Below are positions 6,189-14,078 of a DNA stretch of 14,078 nucleotides, piece by piece. The DNA is from Planctomycetota bacterium (GTDB lineage Bacteria; Planctomycetota; MHYJ01; JACPRB01): assembly GCA_016200125.1 (NCBI GenBank), contig JACQFK010000118.1, positions 1 through 14,078 on the forward strand, written 5' to 3'. Below the pieces are notes generated by a model, which saw only the letters and a list, made by a program, of their open reading frames with translations, searched no databases and was not told the origin of the DNA. The stretch's first letter is position 1; the number at the start of each line of letters is the position of its first letter. The position numbers were made by a program, and so were the translations under genes.

Positions 6189-7217
6189 TCATCGCCGGTC
6201 CAGGCTGGCGAGAAGGAATTTCCGGAAGCAGCGCTGGAAGGTGTTCGCGAGCGTGTCGCCGGGCGTCACCAGCACGCCCCAGCCGCCCCGCGAGGGGTTG
6301 ATCGGGACCTCCCGGGGGACCTGGTTCTCGCACATCGTCCGGTCCTCCTGGAGCACTCGGACGGCGAACTCCATCTGCTCCGCGGGCGCGGGCCCCTTGA
6401 AGCCGGGGGAGATCCCGAGGGACCAGAAGACCGTGCATCGCTCGGGATCGTTGGGGCTGGGGATGTGGACGAGCACGCGCTCGTCGCCGTCGGCGAAGGA
6501 CTGGCGGATCGTGGTGAAGTTGGGCAGGTGGCAGCGCTGGAGGCGGCGGTGCGCCTGCTGGAGCTTGCCGGGCCGGAGCTCCGGAGTTTCGAGCGAGGGG
6601 AAGGGCGCCTCCATCTGGAAGCCGTCCGGGAACTCCGTGATCTTCATGGCGGGCACGACGGCGTCGGCGGCCACGCCCAGGGAGCCGGAGTGGGCGAAGG
6701 CGAAGTGGGTCATGTCGAGGTAGTTCTCGATCTCGCGGCGGAAGCCGGCCTGGAAGACCATGGGCTCGGCGACCGCATAGGTCCAGCGCGGATCCTCGAA
6801 CTCGGGGACCTCCGGCAGGGGCGAGAGCTCCTCGGGATCGAGGCGCACCCAGACCATGCCGTAGCGTTCGCGCACCGCGTAGCTGACGAGCCGCGCCTGC
6901 TCCTGCTTGTCGGGCAGGGGCTGGATCAGCGAGGGGATGTTCGTGCAGTTCCCTGCGCGGTCGAACTTCCAGCCGTGATAGGCGCAGCGGAGCTCGGCGT
7001 CGCGGAGGCAGCCCTTGTCGAGCCGCATGCCCTTGTGGGGGCAGCTGTTCTGGGCCGCGAGGAGGCCCCCCGGGAAGCGGGCGAGCACGATCTCTTCGCC
7101 CAGCAGGCGGTAGGAGAGGAGGCCGTTCTCCTTCAGGTCGCGCGAGAGCGCCGCCGGCTGCCAGGTCTTCCGGAGCGCCTTGAAGGGGAGGTCCTCCGTC
7201 AGGTTCGGAACGGTCAT
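6189..7217 (-). CDS. Rieske non-haem iron oxygenase, VanA/DdmC-like size
   Basis: The 342-residue protein is the oxygenase component of a Rieske-type monooxygenase or demethylase. The [2Fe-2S] ligands are Cys59 and His61 (CPHKG) and Cys78 and His81 (CAYHGW). The mononuclear iron site is in ENYLDMTHFAFAHSG: Asn165, bridging Asp168, and ligands His171 and His176. The third ligand is probably Asp292 in EDRTMCENQ. Size and architecture fit single-subunit-type enzymes such as vanillate O-demethylase or dicamba demethylase; the substrate cannot be told. No ferredoxin or reductase partner is encoded nearby, so electrons must come from elsewhere. The frame is open upstream to an ATG at 7274, but that extension (MIADAPVERRDSRGYSG) crosses a good promoter match. 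I chose 7217, where the conserved N-terminus begins. Confidence 0.9.
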   Translation of the reverse strand: MTVPNLTEDLPFKALRKTWQPAALSRDLKENGLLSYRLLGEEIVLARFPGGLLAAQNSCPHKGMRLDKGCLRDAELRCAYHGWKFDRAGNCTNIPSLIQPLPDKQEQARLVSYAVRERYGMVWVRLDPEELSPLPEVPEFEDPRWTYAVAEPMVFQAGFRREIENYLDMTHFAFAHSGSLGVAADAVVPAMKITEFPDGFQMEAPFPSLETPELRPGKLQQAHRRLQRCHLPNFTTIRQSFADGDERVLVHIPSPNDPERCTVFWSLGISPGFKGPAPAEQMEFAVRVLQEDRTMCENQVPREVPINPSRGGWGVLVTPGDTLANTFQRCFRKFLLASLDRR

Positions 7218-7226
7218 GGACCGCCC

Positions 7227-7255
7227 ACTATAGCCGCGGGAGTCGCGACGTTCAA
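7227..7255 (-). promoter_or_regulatory. Sigma-70-like promoter of the Rieske gene
   Basis: TTGAAC (7255-7250) and TATAGT (7232-7227) are spaced by exactly 17 nt on the minus strand. This is the best housekeeping-type promoter in the window, with 4/6 and 5/6 matches. Transcription would start near 7220, only about 3 nt before the ATG at 7217, so the message would be almost leaderless. The divergent kinase's own -10-like TATCAT (7269-7274) lies 14 nt away from the -35, so the two promoters probably interfere or share control. Confidence 0.6.
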
Positions 7256-7288
7256 CCGGCGCGTCGGCTATCATAGATCGTCGGCAGG

Positions 7289-8449
7289 ATGAAGAAGAAG
7301 TCGCGGGTCCGGACCCGGATCCAGCGGGCCGAAGGCGAGGACAAGCTCCGCGCCGTCGTCCAGGCGCTCCCCGACCTGCTCTTCGTCCTGGACGACCGCG
7401 GGCTCTACATCGAGGCCCTCAGTTCGAGCGAGAACCTCCTCTACGCCGGCGTGAACGAGCTCATCGGCCGGCGCATGCACGACGTCCTGCCCCGCGCGTC
7501 GGCCGACCTCTTCCTCCGCACCGTCCGGCAGACGCTGCGGACGGGGAAGTCGCAGGTCCTGGAATACTCGCTGGACGTCCCGGCGGGGCGGCGCTTCTTC
7601 GAGGGGCGGACCTCGCCGCTGCGGACGGACCGCGGCGCCCGGCGCCGGGTCGTCTGGGTGTCGCGGGACATCACCGAGCGCAAGCACCTGGAGGAGCGGC
7701 TGCGGGCCCAGGTGTCCAAGACGACCCGCGCCTACAAGGAGCTGCAGCGCGCGCAGGCGCAGCTCGTCCGCTCCGAGAAATTCGCCTCGATCGGGATGCT
7801 GATCTCCGGCGTCGCCCACGAGCTCAACAACCCGCTGAACGTCATGTACGGCAACCTGAAGTTGATGTCGGGGGAGGGGCCGGCGCCGCGGAGCGCCCGG
7901 ACCCGGACCATGCTGGCCGACGCCCTGCGGTCGGCGGAGCGGGCGAGATCCATCATGCTCCAGTTCCGGAACTTCGTGAAGGACCTCGGTCGGGCGGACT
8001 TCGCGGACCTGAACGCCCTGATGGCGGAGGCGGCCTCCGAGGCCGGGCGCGACCGGCGTCCCGGCATCCGCCTGGTCGAGGACTTCGGACGGATCCCCAA
8101 AGTCCGCTGCCACGCGACGCAGATCCGCCAGGTCTTCGCGAACCTCGTGGCCAACGCCGGCGAAGCCATCGACGGCGCGGGGACCATCACGCTGAGGACG
8201 CGGAGGTCGGGCGGCCGGGTCACCGCGGAGGTCGCCGACACGGGCCGCGGCATCCCTGAGGAGCTCAGGAAGCGCATTTTCGAGCCCTTCACGACGACGA
8301 AGCCGCCGGGACGGGGGCTCGGCCTGGGGTTGTCGATCAGCGCGATGATCATCCACCACCACGGCGGCGACCTCACCTTCCGGAGCCGCGCGGGAAAGGG
8401 GAGCAGGTTCCGCGTCGCCCTCTCCGTGGACTCGGCCGGCCGGCGCTAG
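7289..8449 (+). CDS. Cytosolic PAS-domain sensor histidine kinase
   Basis: The 386-residue protein has no membrane segment. A PAS domain (about 20-130) begins with VVQALPDLLFVLDDRGLYIE and ends at the usual DITERKHLEERL. A coiled-coil-like helix (132-165) leads to the dimerisation/phosphoacceptor domain with His177 in the H-box GVAHELNNPLN. The ATPase domain holds the N-box FANLVANAGEAIDG (Asn285), G1 box DTGRGIPEEL (Asp317), F-box FEPFTTTKP and G2 box GRGLGLGLS (341-349). All catalytic boxes are intact. It is most like NtrB- or hybrid-type PAS kinases sensing a soluble ligand or redox state. There is no adjacent response regulator; the receiver-STAS protein at 4197-4988 is the nearest candidate. 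The start ATG has GGCAGG directly upstream. A TATCAT at 7269-7274 would give an 8-nt leader. Its stop overlaps the stop of the convergent sigma factor. Confidence 0.92.
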   Translation: MKKKSRVRTRIQRAEGEDKLRAVVQALPDLLFVLDDRGLYIEALSSSENLLYAGVNELIGRRMHDVLPRASADLFLRTVRQTLRTGKSQVLEYSLDVPAGRRFFEGRTSPLRTDRGARRRVVWVSRDITERKHLEERLRAQVSKTTRAYKELQRAQAQLVRSEKFASIGMLISGVAHELNNPLNVMYGNLKLMSGEGPAPRSARTRTMLADALRSAERARSIMLQFRNFVKDLGRADFADLNALMAEAASEAGRDRRPGIRLVEDFGRIPKVRCHATQIRQVFANLVANAGEAIDGAGTITLRTRRSGGRVTAEVADTGRGIPEELRKRIFEPFTTTKPPGRGLGLGLSISAMIIHHHGGDLTFRSRAGKGSRFRVALSVDSAGRR

Positions 8450-9672
8450 AGTCCGGCGAGGCGGCTCCGGAGGAGGTTGCGCTCGGAGTCGTTGCGGGCC
8501 AGTTCCACGGCGCGCCGGAAGCGGGCTCGGGCTTCCCCGACCCTGCCCGCCCGCTGATGCAGGTCGCCCGCGGCCGCTTCGAGGAAGGGATAGCGGCTCA
8601 GCCGCCGGCCGGCGCGGATCCGGTCTATCTCCTTCAGCCCCTCCTCCGGACCCATCGCGCGGCCGAGGGCGATGGCGCGATTGAGCGCCACGATGGGCGT
8701 CGGCCGGAGACGGTGGAGATGGGTGTACAGGTTGAGGATCGCGGGCCAGTCCGTGTCCTCGAAGCTGCGGGCCTGCGCGTGGAGCGCGGCGATGCCGGCT
8801 TCGAGGTGAAACGGCGTGAGCCCGGATCCGGCCGCCGATTGATCCAGGAAGGCGAAGCCCCGCTCGATCAGCGGGCGGCTCCACTTCGAGCGGTCCTGCG
8901 CCTCGAGGAGGACGAGCGAACCCGCGTCGTCGACGCGCGACGGAAGCCGCGCGGCATGGAGGCAGAGCAGGCCGAGAAGGGCGAAAGTCGACGCCGCCGC
9001 GGTCGAGGGATGATCGGCCAGCAGCGCGGCCAGCCGCAGGGCCTCGGCGCAGAGCTCCTCGCGCACGGCCCGTTCCGGGTGGCTGCCGTGGTAGCCCTCG
9101 TTGAACAGGAGGTAGAGCGCCTGGTGGATGGAGGCCAGACGGCCGGCCCGCTCGCGCGGGCCCGGGAGTTCCGGAAGCGCCGCCCGCTTCATCGACCGCT
9201 TCGCGCGGGCGAGCCGCTTCTCGACGGCGGCCGGCGAGCTGAGGAAGGCCTCCGCGATCTCTCGGACGCCGAAGCCGCAGAGGAATTTGAGGATGACGGC
9301 GACCTGGCCCTCGGGCGGCAGCGCCGGATGGGCGCAGGCGAACATCATCCGCAGCTGGTCGTCGCGGATCTCCTCCTCGTCCACCGACGCGGGCAGGGGC
9401 GGCGGAACCCGGGAGGCCGCGCGGTCCCCGGTCCCGGCGCGCCGCAGGAGATCCACGGCGCGGTTGCGCGCCGCCTGGAAGAGCCAGGCCGAGGGGTTCT
9501 CCGGCACGCCCCGGTACTTCCATACTTCCAGGGCGCGGCAGAGGGCGTCCTGGACCGCGTCCTCGGCGAGCTCGACACGCCGGACCCCCAGGAGCCGGAC
9601 CAGCGTGGCGACCATCTTTCCCGCCTCGCGGCGGAAAAGAGGGTCGACCAGCGCGGAGATTCCGGACGTCAC
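8446..9672 (-). CDS. ECF42-type RNA polymerase sigma factor with C-terminal helical/TPR extension
   Basis: The protein has 408 residues, about the usual length of the ECF42 group and twice that of a normal ECF sigma factor. Region 2 spans about 8-79, with AEDAVQDALCRALEVW and the PSAWLFQAARNRAVDLLRR recognition segment. Region 4 spans about 105-165 (FACAHPALPPEGQVAVIL, then a helix-turn-helix around VREIAEAFLSSPAAVEKRL). Next is the group's conserved block ALYLLFNEGY (DUF6596, about 185-285), then TPR-like helices (about 310-405, LNRAIALGRAMGPEEGLKEID and AAAGDLHQRAGRVGEARARF). Known ECF42 proteins lack a classical anti-sigma factor, and the extension is thought to control activity. The GTG start (9672-9670) overlaps the DUF1579 gene's stop (GTGA), suggesting translational coupling; I see no better start inside. 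It is the last gene of a YCII-DUF1579-sigma operon. Confidence 0.92.
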   Translation of the reverse strand: MTSGISALVDPLFRREAGKMVATLVRLLGVRRVELAEDAVQDALCRALEVWKYRGVPENPSAWLFQAARNRAVDLLRRAGTGDRAASRVPPPLPASVDEEEIRDDQLRMMFACAHPALPPEGQVAVILKFLCGFGVREIAEAFLSSPAAVEKRLARAKRSMKRAALPELPGPRERAGRLASIHQALYLLFNEGYHGSHPERAVREELCAEALRLAALLADHPSTAAASTFALLGLLCLHAARLPSRVDDAGSLVLLEAQDRSKWSRPLIERGFAFLDQSAAGSGLTPFHLEAGIAALHAQARSFEDTDWPAILNLYTHLHRLRPTPIVALNRAIALGRAMGPEEGLKEIDRIRAGRRLSRYPFLEAAAGDLHQRAGRVGEARARFRRAVELARNDSERNLLRSRLAGL

Positions 9673-10145
9673 TTCCGGCGCGAGAGGCTGAACGAGTGGA
9701 CGGCCTGCTCCTTGCCGCCGTCGTACAGCGCCCAGTCCTGCTTCAGGTGGTCGGCATCCACGATCGTGAGGACGAGCGAGTGCATGTGCTTGTCCGCGGC
9801 GCACTTCAGGTTGGTTCCGCCCTCGCAGACGAAGCGGAGCGTGCCCGCCTTGCCGTCCCGGTCCAGCTTCATGTGCGGCTGGTTGCCGAGCATGCAGTAG
9901 TGGGTCATCCCCAGGCCCTCCCCCTCGGGGCAGTAGACCGTCAGCATGTCGCCCTTGCCCATGGACATCGTCTCGACGAGGGCCGAGCCGCCGGAGCTCA
10001 GCTTGTAGGTGACCGTGCAGGGGTGCTCCTTGTCGCCGCTCTCCCAGCTGCCCTCGAGCTTCTTCAGCTGCTCGAACGAGTGGTTGGCCTTCCGCTCGCC
10101 CTGCAGCGCGAACGCCAGAACGCCGATCGCCAGCATCGTCTTCAT
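9669..10145 (-). CDS. DUF1579-like secreted beta-barrel protein
   Basis: The 158-residue protein begins with a short signal peptide (MKTMLAIGVLAFALQ). The mature part is typical of the DUF1579 / lipocalin-like group: LKKLEGSWES, then TVTYKLSSGGSALVETMS, MLTVYCPEGEGLGMTHYCML and GNQPHMKLD. The family folds as a small antiparallel beta barrel or sandwich; its function is not established. Three cysteines (CPEG, HYCM, VCEGG) are present, plus CTV and LKCAAD. A clear Shine-Dalgarno (AGAAGGAG) precedes ATG 10145. It lies 12 bp after the YCII gene and overlaps the sigma factor start by 4 nt, so all three belong to one operon. Export suggests it acts in the periplasm, unlike its cytosolic neighbours. 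Confidence 0.82.
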   Translation of the reverse strand: MKTMLAIGVLAFALQGERKANHSFEQLKKLEGSWESGDKEHPCTVTYKLSSGGSALVETMSMGKGDMLTVYCPEGEGLGMTHYCMLGNQPHMKLDRDGKAGTLRFVCEGGTNLKCAADKHMHSLVLTIVDADHLKQDWALYDGGKEQAVHSFSLSRRK

Positions 10146-10157
10146 CGCTTTCTCCTT

Positions 10158-10505
10158 CTATCCGTGCAGTTCGCGAATTTCCCGGATTTCCACCGACCCG
10201 TCGCTCTCGAAGATCGGGCAGCCCCGGGCGACCTCCGTCGCCTTCGCCAGGCTCGCCGCCTTGACGATCAGGTAGCCGCCCACCAGGTCCTTGGATTCCG
10301 CGTAGGGTCCGTCCGTGACGACCTGCTTCCTGCCCCGGATCACCTTGCCCTTCGGGTCGAGCGGCTCGCCGGCCTTGAAGGTCCCGGCCTTCGAAAGCTC
10401 CTCGATCCAGGCCATCCATTTCCCCATGTGCTGCTGCATCTGCTCCGGCGACATCTTCGCCATCGCGGCGTCCCCGCCGCGGAACAGGAAGAGATAGTCC
10501 GCCAT
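10158..10505 (-). CDS. YCII / DGPF-domain protein
   Basis: This is a 115-residue cytosolic protein of the YCII-related (DGPF) family, a dimeric ferredoxin-like alpha+beta fold. It starts with the characteristic MADYLFLFRGGD and carries the signature TDGPYAESKDLVGGYLIV (64-81), then the closing strand VEIREI. DGPF proteins are the usual genetic partners and targets of ECF42 sigma factors; their biochemical role is unknown. The Shine-Dalgarno AAAGGAG lies 6 nt before ATG 10505. It is the first gene of the YCII-DUF1579-sigma operon, and an ECF-like promoter candidate lies at 10549-10575. Confidence 0.92.
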   Translation of the reverse strand: MADYLFLFRGGDAAMAKMSPEQMQQHMGKWMAWIEELSKAGTFKAGEPLDPKGKVIRGRKQVVTDGPYAESKDLVGGYLIVKAASLAKATEVARGCPIFESDGSVEIREIRELHG

Positions 10506-10548
10506 TCCAGGCTCCTTTCTTCGGGTGGTTCTACAGGAACGCTGGGAT

Positions 10549-10575
10549 GACGAACGGCCTTTCGAAATCCGGACA
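10549..10575 (-). promoter_or_regulatory. Candidate ECF42-dependent promoter of the YCII operon
   Basis: On the minus strand TGTCCG (10575-10570) and CGTC (10552-10549) are separated by 17 nt. As I recall it, the published ECF42 motif is TGTCGA at -35 and CGWC at -10, so the first four bases of the -35 and all of the -10 fit. Transcription would start near 10541 with a leader of about 36 nt containing AAAGGAG. A perfect 8-bp palindrome, TTTCGAAA (10560-10567), lies in the spacer. This supports autoregulation by the operon's own sigma factor, but it is a by-eye match. Confidence 0.4.
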
Positions 10576-10586
10576 AGAAAAGGAGG

Positions 10587-10614
10587 GCGAAAGCGAATGG
10601 CGAAGAGCGGCGAA
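10587..10614. repeat. Four GCGAA direct repeats upstream of the YCII promoter
   Basis: GCGAA occurs at 10587-10591, 10593-10597, 10600-10604 and 10610-10614. The last two lie within a longer direct repeat GGCGAAGAG (10599-10607 and 10609-10617) with a 10-bp period, about one helical turn. They sit in the 115-bp gap between the DUF1501 stop and the YCII gene, just upstream of the candidate -35. They could be a regulator site or chance in GC-rich DNA. No intrinsic terminator hairpin for the DUF1501 gene is visible here. Confidence 0.4.
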
Positions 10615-10620
10615 GAGGAG

Positions 10621-12066
<1,446 letters not shown>

Positions 12067-12077
12067 GCGGTCCTCGC

Positions 12078-14078
12078 TTACTTGTTCAGGGCTTCGTCCA
12101 GATTGAGCAGCTGGTTGCAGACCATCGTCCAGGTGGCCAGCTCGGCCGCGTCCAGCGCCGCGTCCGCCTTCGACTCGCCCACCGCGAGCAGCGCCTTCGC
12201 GTCCTCGGGCTTCCCCTGGTAGTGGGCGAGCAGGGCGGCCTTGATGCGGAGGACGACGCCGCTCTCCTTCGCATTCAGGGTCCGGGCGAGCACCCGTCGG
12301 GAGGCCAGCCCCAGGCGGGCCGCGTCGTCCGTGCCGCCCTTCATCGCCAGCTGGGCGAGGGCGCGCGCCGCCTCGATCATCTGCGGGTCGTTGAGCGTGA
12401 CGAGCGCCTGCAGGGGCGTGTTGGTCCGCTCGCGGCGCAGGCAGGACACCTCGCGCGACGGCGCGTTCAGGATCTCCATCGAGGCAGGCGGCGCCATCCG
12501 CTTCCAGAACCAGTAGAGGCTGCGGCGGTAGAGCGCCTCGCCCGCGTCGCGCTTGTAGGTCTTCGTGTTGCTCTCGCGCATGCCGACCGCGTCCCAGACG
12601 CCGTCGGGCTGGTAGGGCTTCACGCTGGGGCCGCCGATCTTGGGCGACAGCGACGCCGACGCCGCCAGCGCGTAGTCGCGGACCATCTCGGCGTCCATGC
12701 GGAAGCGCGGCCCGCGCGAGAGGAGCCGGTTGGCGGGGTCCTTCTCGATCTTGTCCTTCGTGGCGACCGGCGCCTGCCGGTAGGTCGCGGAGGTCAGCAG
12801 GAGGCGATAGAGCTTCTTCAGGTCCCAGTTCTCGCGGAACTCCACCGCCAGCCAGTCGAGCAGCTCGGGATGGCTGGGCGCGTCGCCCATGATGCCGAAG
12901 TCCTCGGCGGTCTTCACGAGGCCGGTGCCGAAGATCTCCTGCCAGCAGCGGTTGACCGTGACGCGCGGCGTGAGGGCGTTGTCGGGGGAGACGATCCACT
13001 TCGCGAGCCCCAGGCGGTTCTTGGGCGCGTCGGCGGGCATCGCGTGGAGCGCGGCGGGGACGCCGGCCTCGACCTTGTCGCGGGGCTTGTCGTACTCGCC
13101 GCGGAAGAGGATGTTCGCCGTGGGCATCGAGCCCTTCTTCTCCTCCATGACGTGGGCCACGGAGGCGCGGTCCTTGATCGCCTTCTGCTCGGCCTCGAGC
13201 GCGGCCGTCTTCGCGTTCGCGGCCGCGAGGTCGGCGTCGCCGTCGGCGGTCACGTCGAAGAGGTCGTCCTTCTCCTTGGGCTTGCGCTCGGCCGCGGGCT
13301 TCGCGAGCAGGGCCTTCGCCTTCTCCTGGAAGGCCAGGCGGCGGACCTCGCCCGCGGCGAGCTTGCGGTCGTAGAGGCGGATGTCCTGCAGCATCGCGCC
13401 GTTGAGCTGGAGGCTCTTCTTGCGCGCCCCGACGAGCATCGGGGTCTCGGTCTTCGTCGTGCTCTTGAGCGTGTTGGCGTCGAACTTGACCTTCGCCTCC
13501 TTGCCGTCGACGAAGATCTTGAAGCCCTCGGCCTTGCCGGAGCCGTCGTAGGTGACGAAGACGTGCTGCCACTGCTCGGGCTTCCAGGTCTTGCCGGTGG
13601 TGGAGACCTTGATGGCGTCGTTCTGCCACTTGTGGACCAGGTGGGTGCTGAACTCGCCGTCCTGGGCGCAGAGGTCCCAGCCGCGGAAGCCGTCGTCGTC
13701 GTCCATCCGGGCGATCAGCGCGGCGCTGCCCGCGAAGCCCTTGCCCAGCTTCACCCAGCAGCCGTAGGAGCGGGCGAGGTCCTTGTCGTAGGCGCCTACC
13801 TCGGTGCCGAGGTCGAGGGGCGACTTGCCGTCGAGCTTGAGGGCCTTCCCGTGCCGGCCGCTCTCCTCCCAGTGGAGCGGCCCCTTTGCCTTCGCCGCGA
13901 GCGGCTTGCCGTTGAGGAGGCCTTCGGCCGGCTCGGCGTCGAGCGGGAGCTGGAAGGCTGGCGCGCCGATCTTGGCGACCTCGGCGTCCCAGTCCTCGGC
14001 CTTCGCGGTCTCGAGCCACTTGTCGAACTCGCCGCGGAGGACCTTCTTGCGCGCGGCGGCGGCCTGCTTGCCCGCCTC
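12078..14078 (-). CDS. PSD1-type protein: LamG domain plus DUF1553, N-terminus beyond right edge
   Basis: The frame is open from the right edge to TAA at 12080-12078, giving 666 visible residues. An LamG / concanavalin-like domain spans about visible residues 55-245: SGRHGKALKLDGKSPLDLG, CWVKLGKG, WKPEQWQHVFVTYDG, FKIFVDGKE and LNGAMLQDIRLYDRKL. A charged linker (about 246-310), likely helical, leads to DUF1553 (about 350-615), with NRLGLAKWIVSPDNALTPR, VNRCWQEIFGTGLV and the signature RTNTPLQALVTLNDP (551-565). Members usually also carry N-terminal cytochrome-c-like (PSCyt1) and DUF1549 domains; these should lie just outside the window. The protein is expected to be exported and to work with the DUF1501 protein encoded 11 bp downstream. 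Substrate and reaction are not established. Confidence 0.92.
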   Translation of the reverse strand, partial: EAGKQAAAARKKVLRGEFDKWLETAKAEDWDAEVAKIGAPAFQLPLDAEPAEGLLNGKPLAAKAKGPLHWEESGRHGKALKLDGKSPLDLGTEVGAYDKDLARSYGCWVKLGKGFAGSAALIARMDDDDGFRGWDLCAQDGEFSTHLVHKWQNDAIKVSTTGKTWKPEQWQHVFVTYDGSGKAEGFKIFVDGKEAKVKFDANTLKSTTKTETPMLVGARKKSLQLNGAMLQDIRLYDRKLAAGEVRRLAFQEKAKALLAKPAAERKPKEKDDLFDVTADGDADLAAANAKTAALEAEQKAIKDRASVAHVMEEKKGSMPTANILFRGEYDKPRDKVEAGVPAALHAMPADAPKNRLGLAKWIVSPDNALTPRVTVNRCWQEIFGTGLVKTAEDFGIMGDAPSHPELLDWLAVEFRENWDLKKLYRLLLTSATYRQAPVATKDKIEKDPANRLLSRGPRFRMDAEMVRDYALAASASLSPKIGGPSVKPYQPDGVWDAVGMRESNTKTYKRDAGEALYRRSLYWFWKRMAPPASMEILNAPSREVSCLRRERTNTPLQALVTLNDPQMIEAARALAQLAMKGGTDDAARLGLASRRVLARTLNAKESGVVLRIKAALLAHYQGKPEDAKALLAVGESKADAALDAAELATWTMVCNQLLNLDEALNK

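Noticed and set aside
4216..6723. An 835-codon open frame on the plus strand
   Set aside because: It runs opposite three well-supported genes (receiver-STAS, redoxin, Rieske) and its composition has no domain signature.
7218..7274. Upstream ATG at 7274 as the start of the Rieske gene
   Set aside because: The 19-residue extension crosses the TTGAAC-N17-TATAGT promoter match and has no homology-like features; conserved sequence starts at 7217.
8446..10419. A 657-codon frame extending the sigma factor upstream through the DUF1579 and YCII genes
   Set aside because: Only the part after the GTG at 9672 matches the ECF42 family; the rest overlaps two real genes in another frame.

Overview
This is a GC-rich, densely coded bacterial window with thirteen protein genes and little intergenic DNA. 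The paired DUF1553 (PSD1 family, with a LamG domain) and DUF1501 (twin-arginine signal) genes at the right end, plus secreted leucine-rich-repeat and redoxin proteins, point to Planctomycetota or a close relative in the PVC group. That assignment is inferred from gene content; no rRNA or marker gene is present. I saw no tRNA, rRNA, CRISPR array, transposase or phage gene.

Layout. Positions 1-716 (minus) hold the N-terminal part of an LRR lipoprotein that runs off the left edge. Diverging from it is an alpha/beta-hydrolase (784-1626, plus). It is followed by a two-gene plus-strand unit: a secreted transglutaminase-like protein (1685-3445) and a membrane-anchored cysteine-rich protein (3451-4200). 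These converge on a minus-strand block that reads from right to left: Rieske non-haem iron oxygenase (7217-6189), double-thioredoxin-fold protein (6162-5050) and a receiver-STAS fusion (4988-4197). A soluble PAS histidine kinase (7289-8449, plus) diverges from the Rieske gene. It converges on a minus-strand operon of a YCII/DGPF protein (10505-10158), a DUF1579-like secreted protein (10145-9669) and an ECF42-type sigma factor (9672-8446). A DUF1553-DUF1501 pair (14078-10621, minus) fills the right end; its first gene is cut by the edge.

How the genes may work together. The sigma factor, YCII protein and DUF1579 protein look like one autoregulated unit: they are tightly packed, two of them overlap, and an ECF-like promoter candidate precedes the first gene. 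The kinase and the receiver-STAS protein are the only signal-transduction proteins of their kind here and could be partners, but they are not adjacent. DUF1553 and DUF1501 proteins occur together throughout Planctomycetota and are exported; their substrate is not known.

The most notable sequence-level signals are promoter-like hexamers placed so that transcripts would be leaderless or nearly so, two convergent gene pairs whose stop codons overlap by 4 nt, a receiver domain lacking one metal-binding acid and fused to STAS, a DUF1579 gene inserted inside the usual YCII-ECF42 pair, and short signal peptides with a shared pattern on unrelated proteins. I see no convincing novel defence or mobile system.
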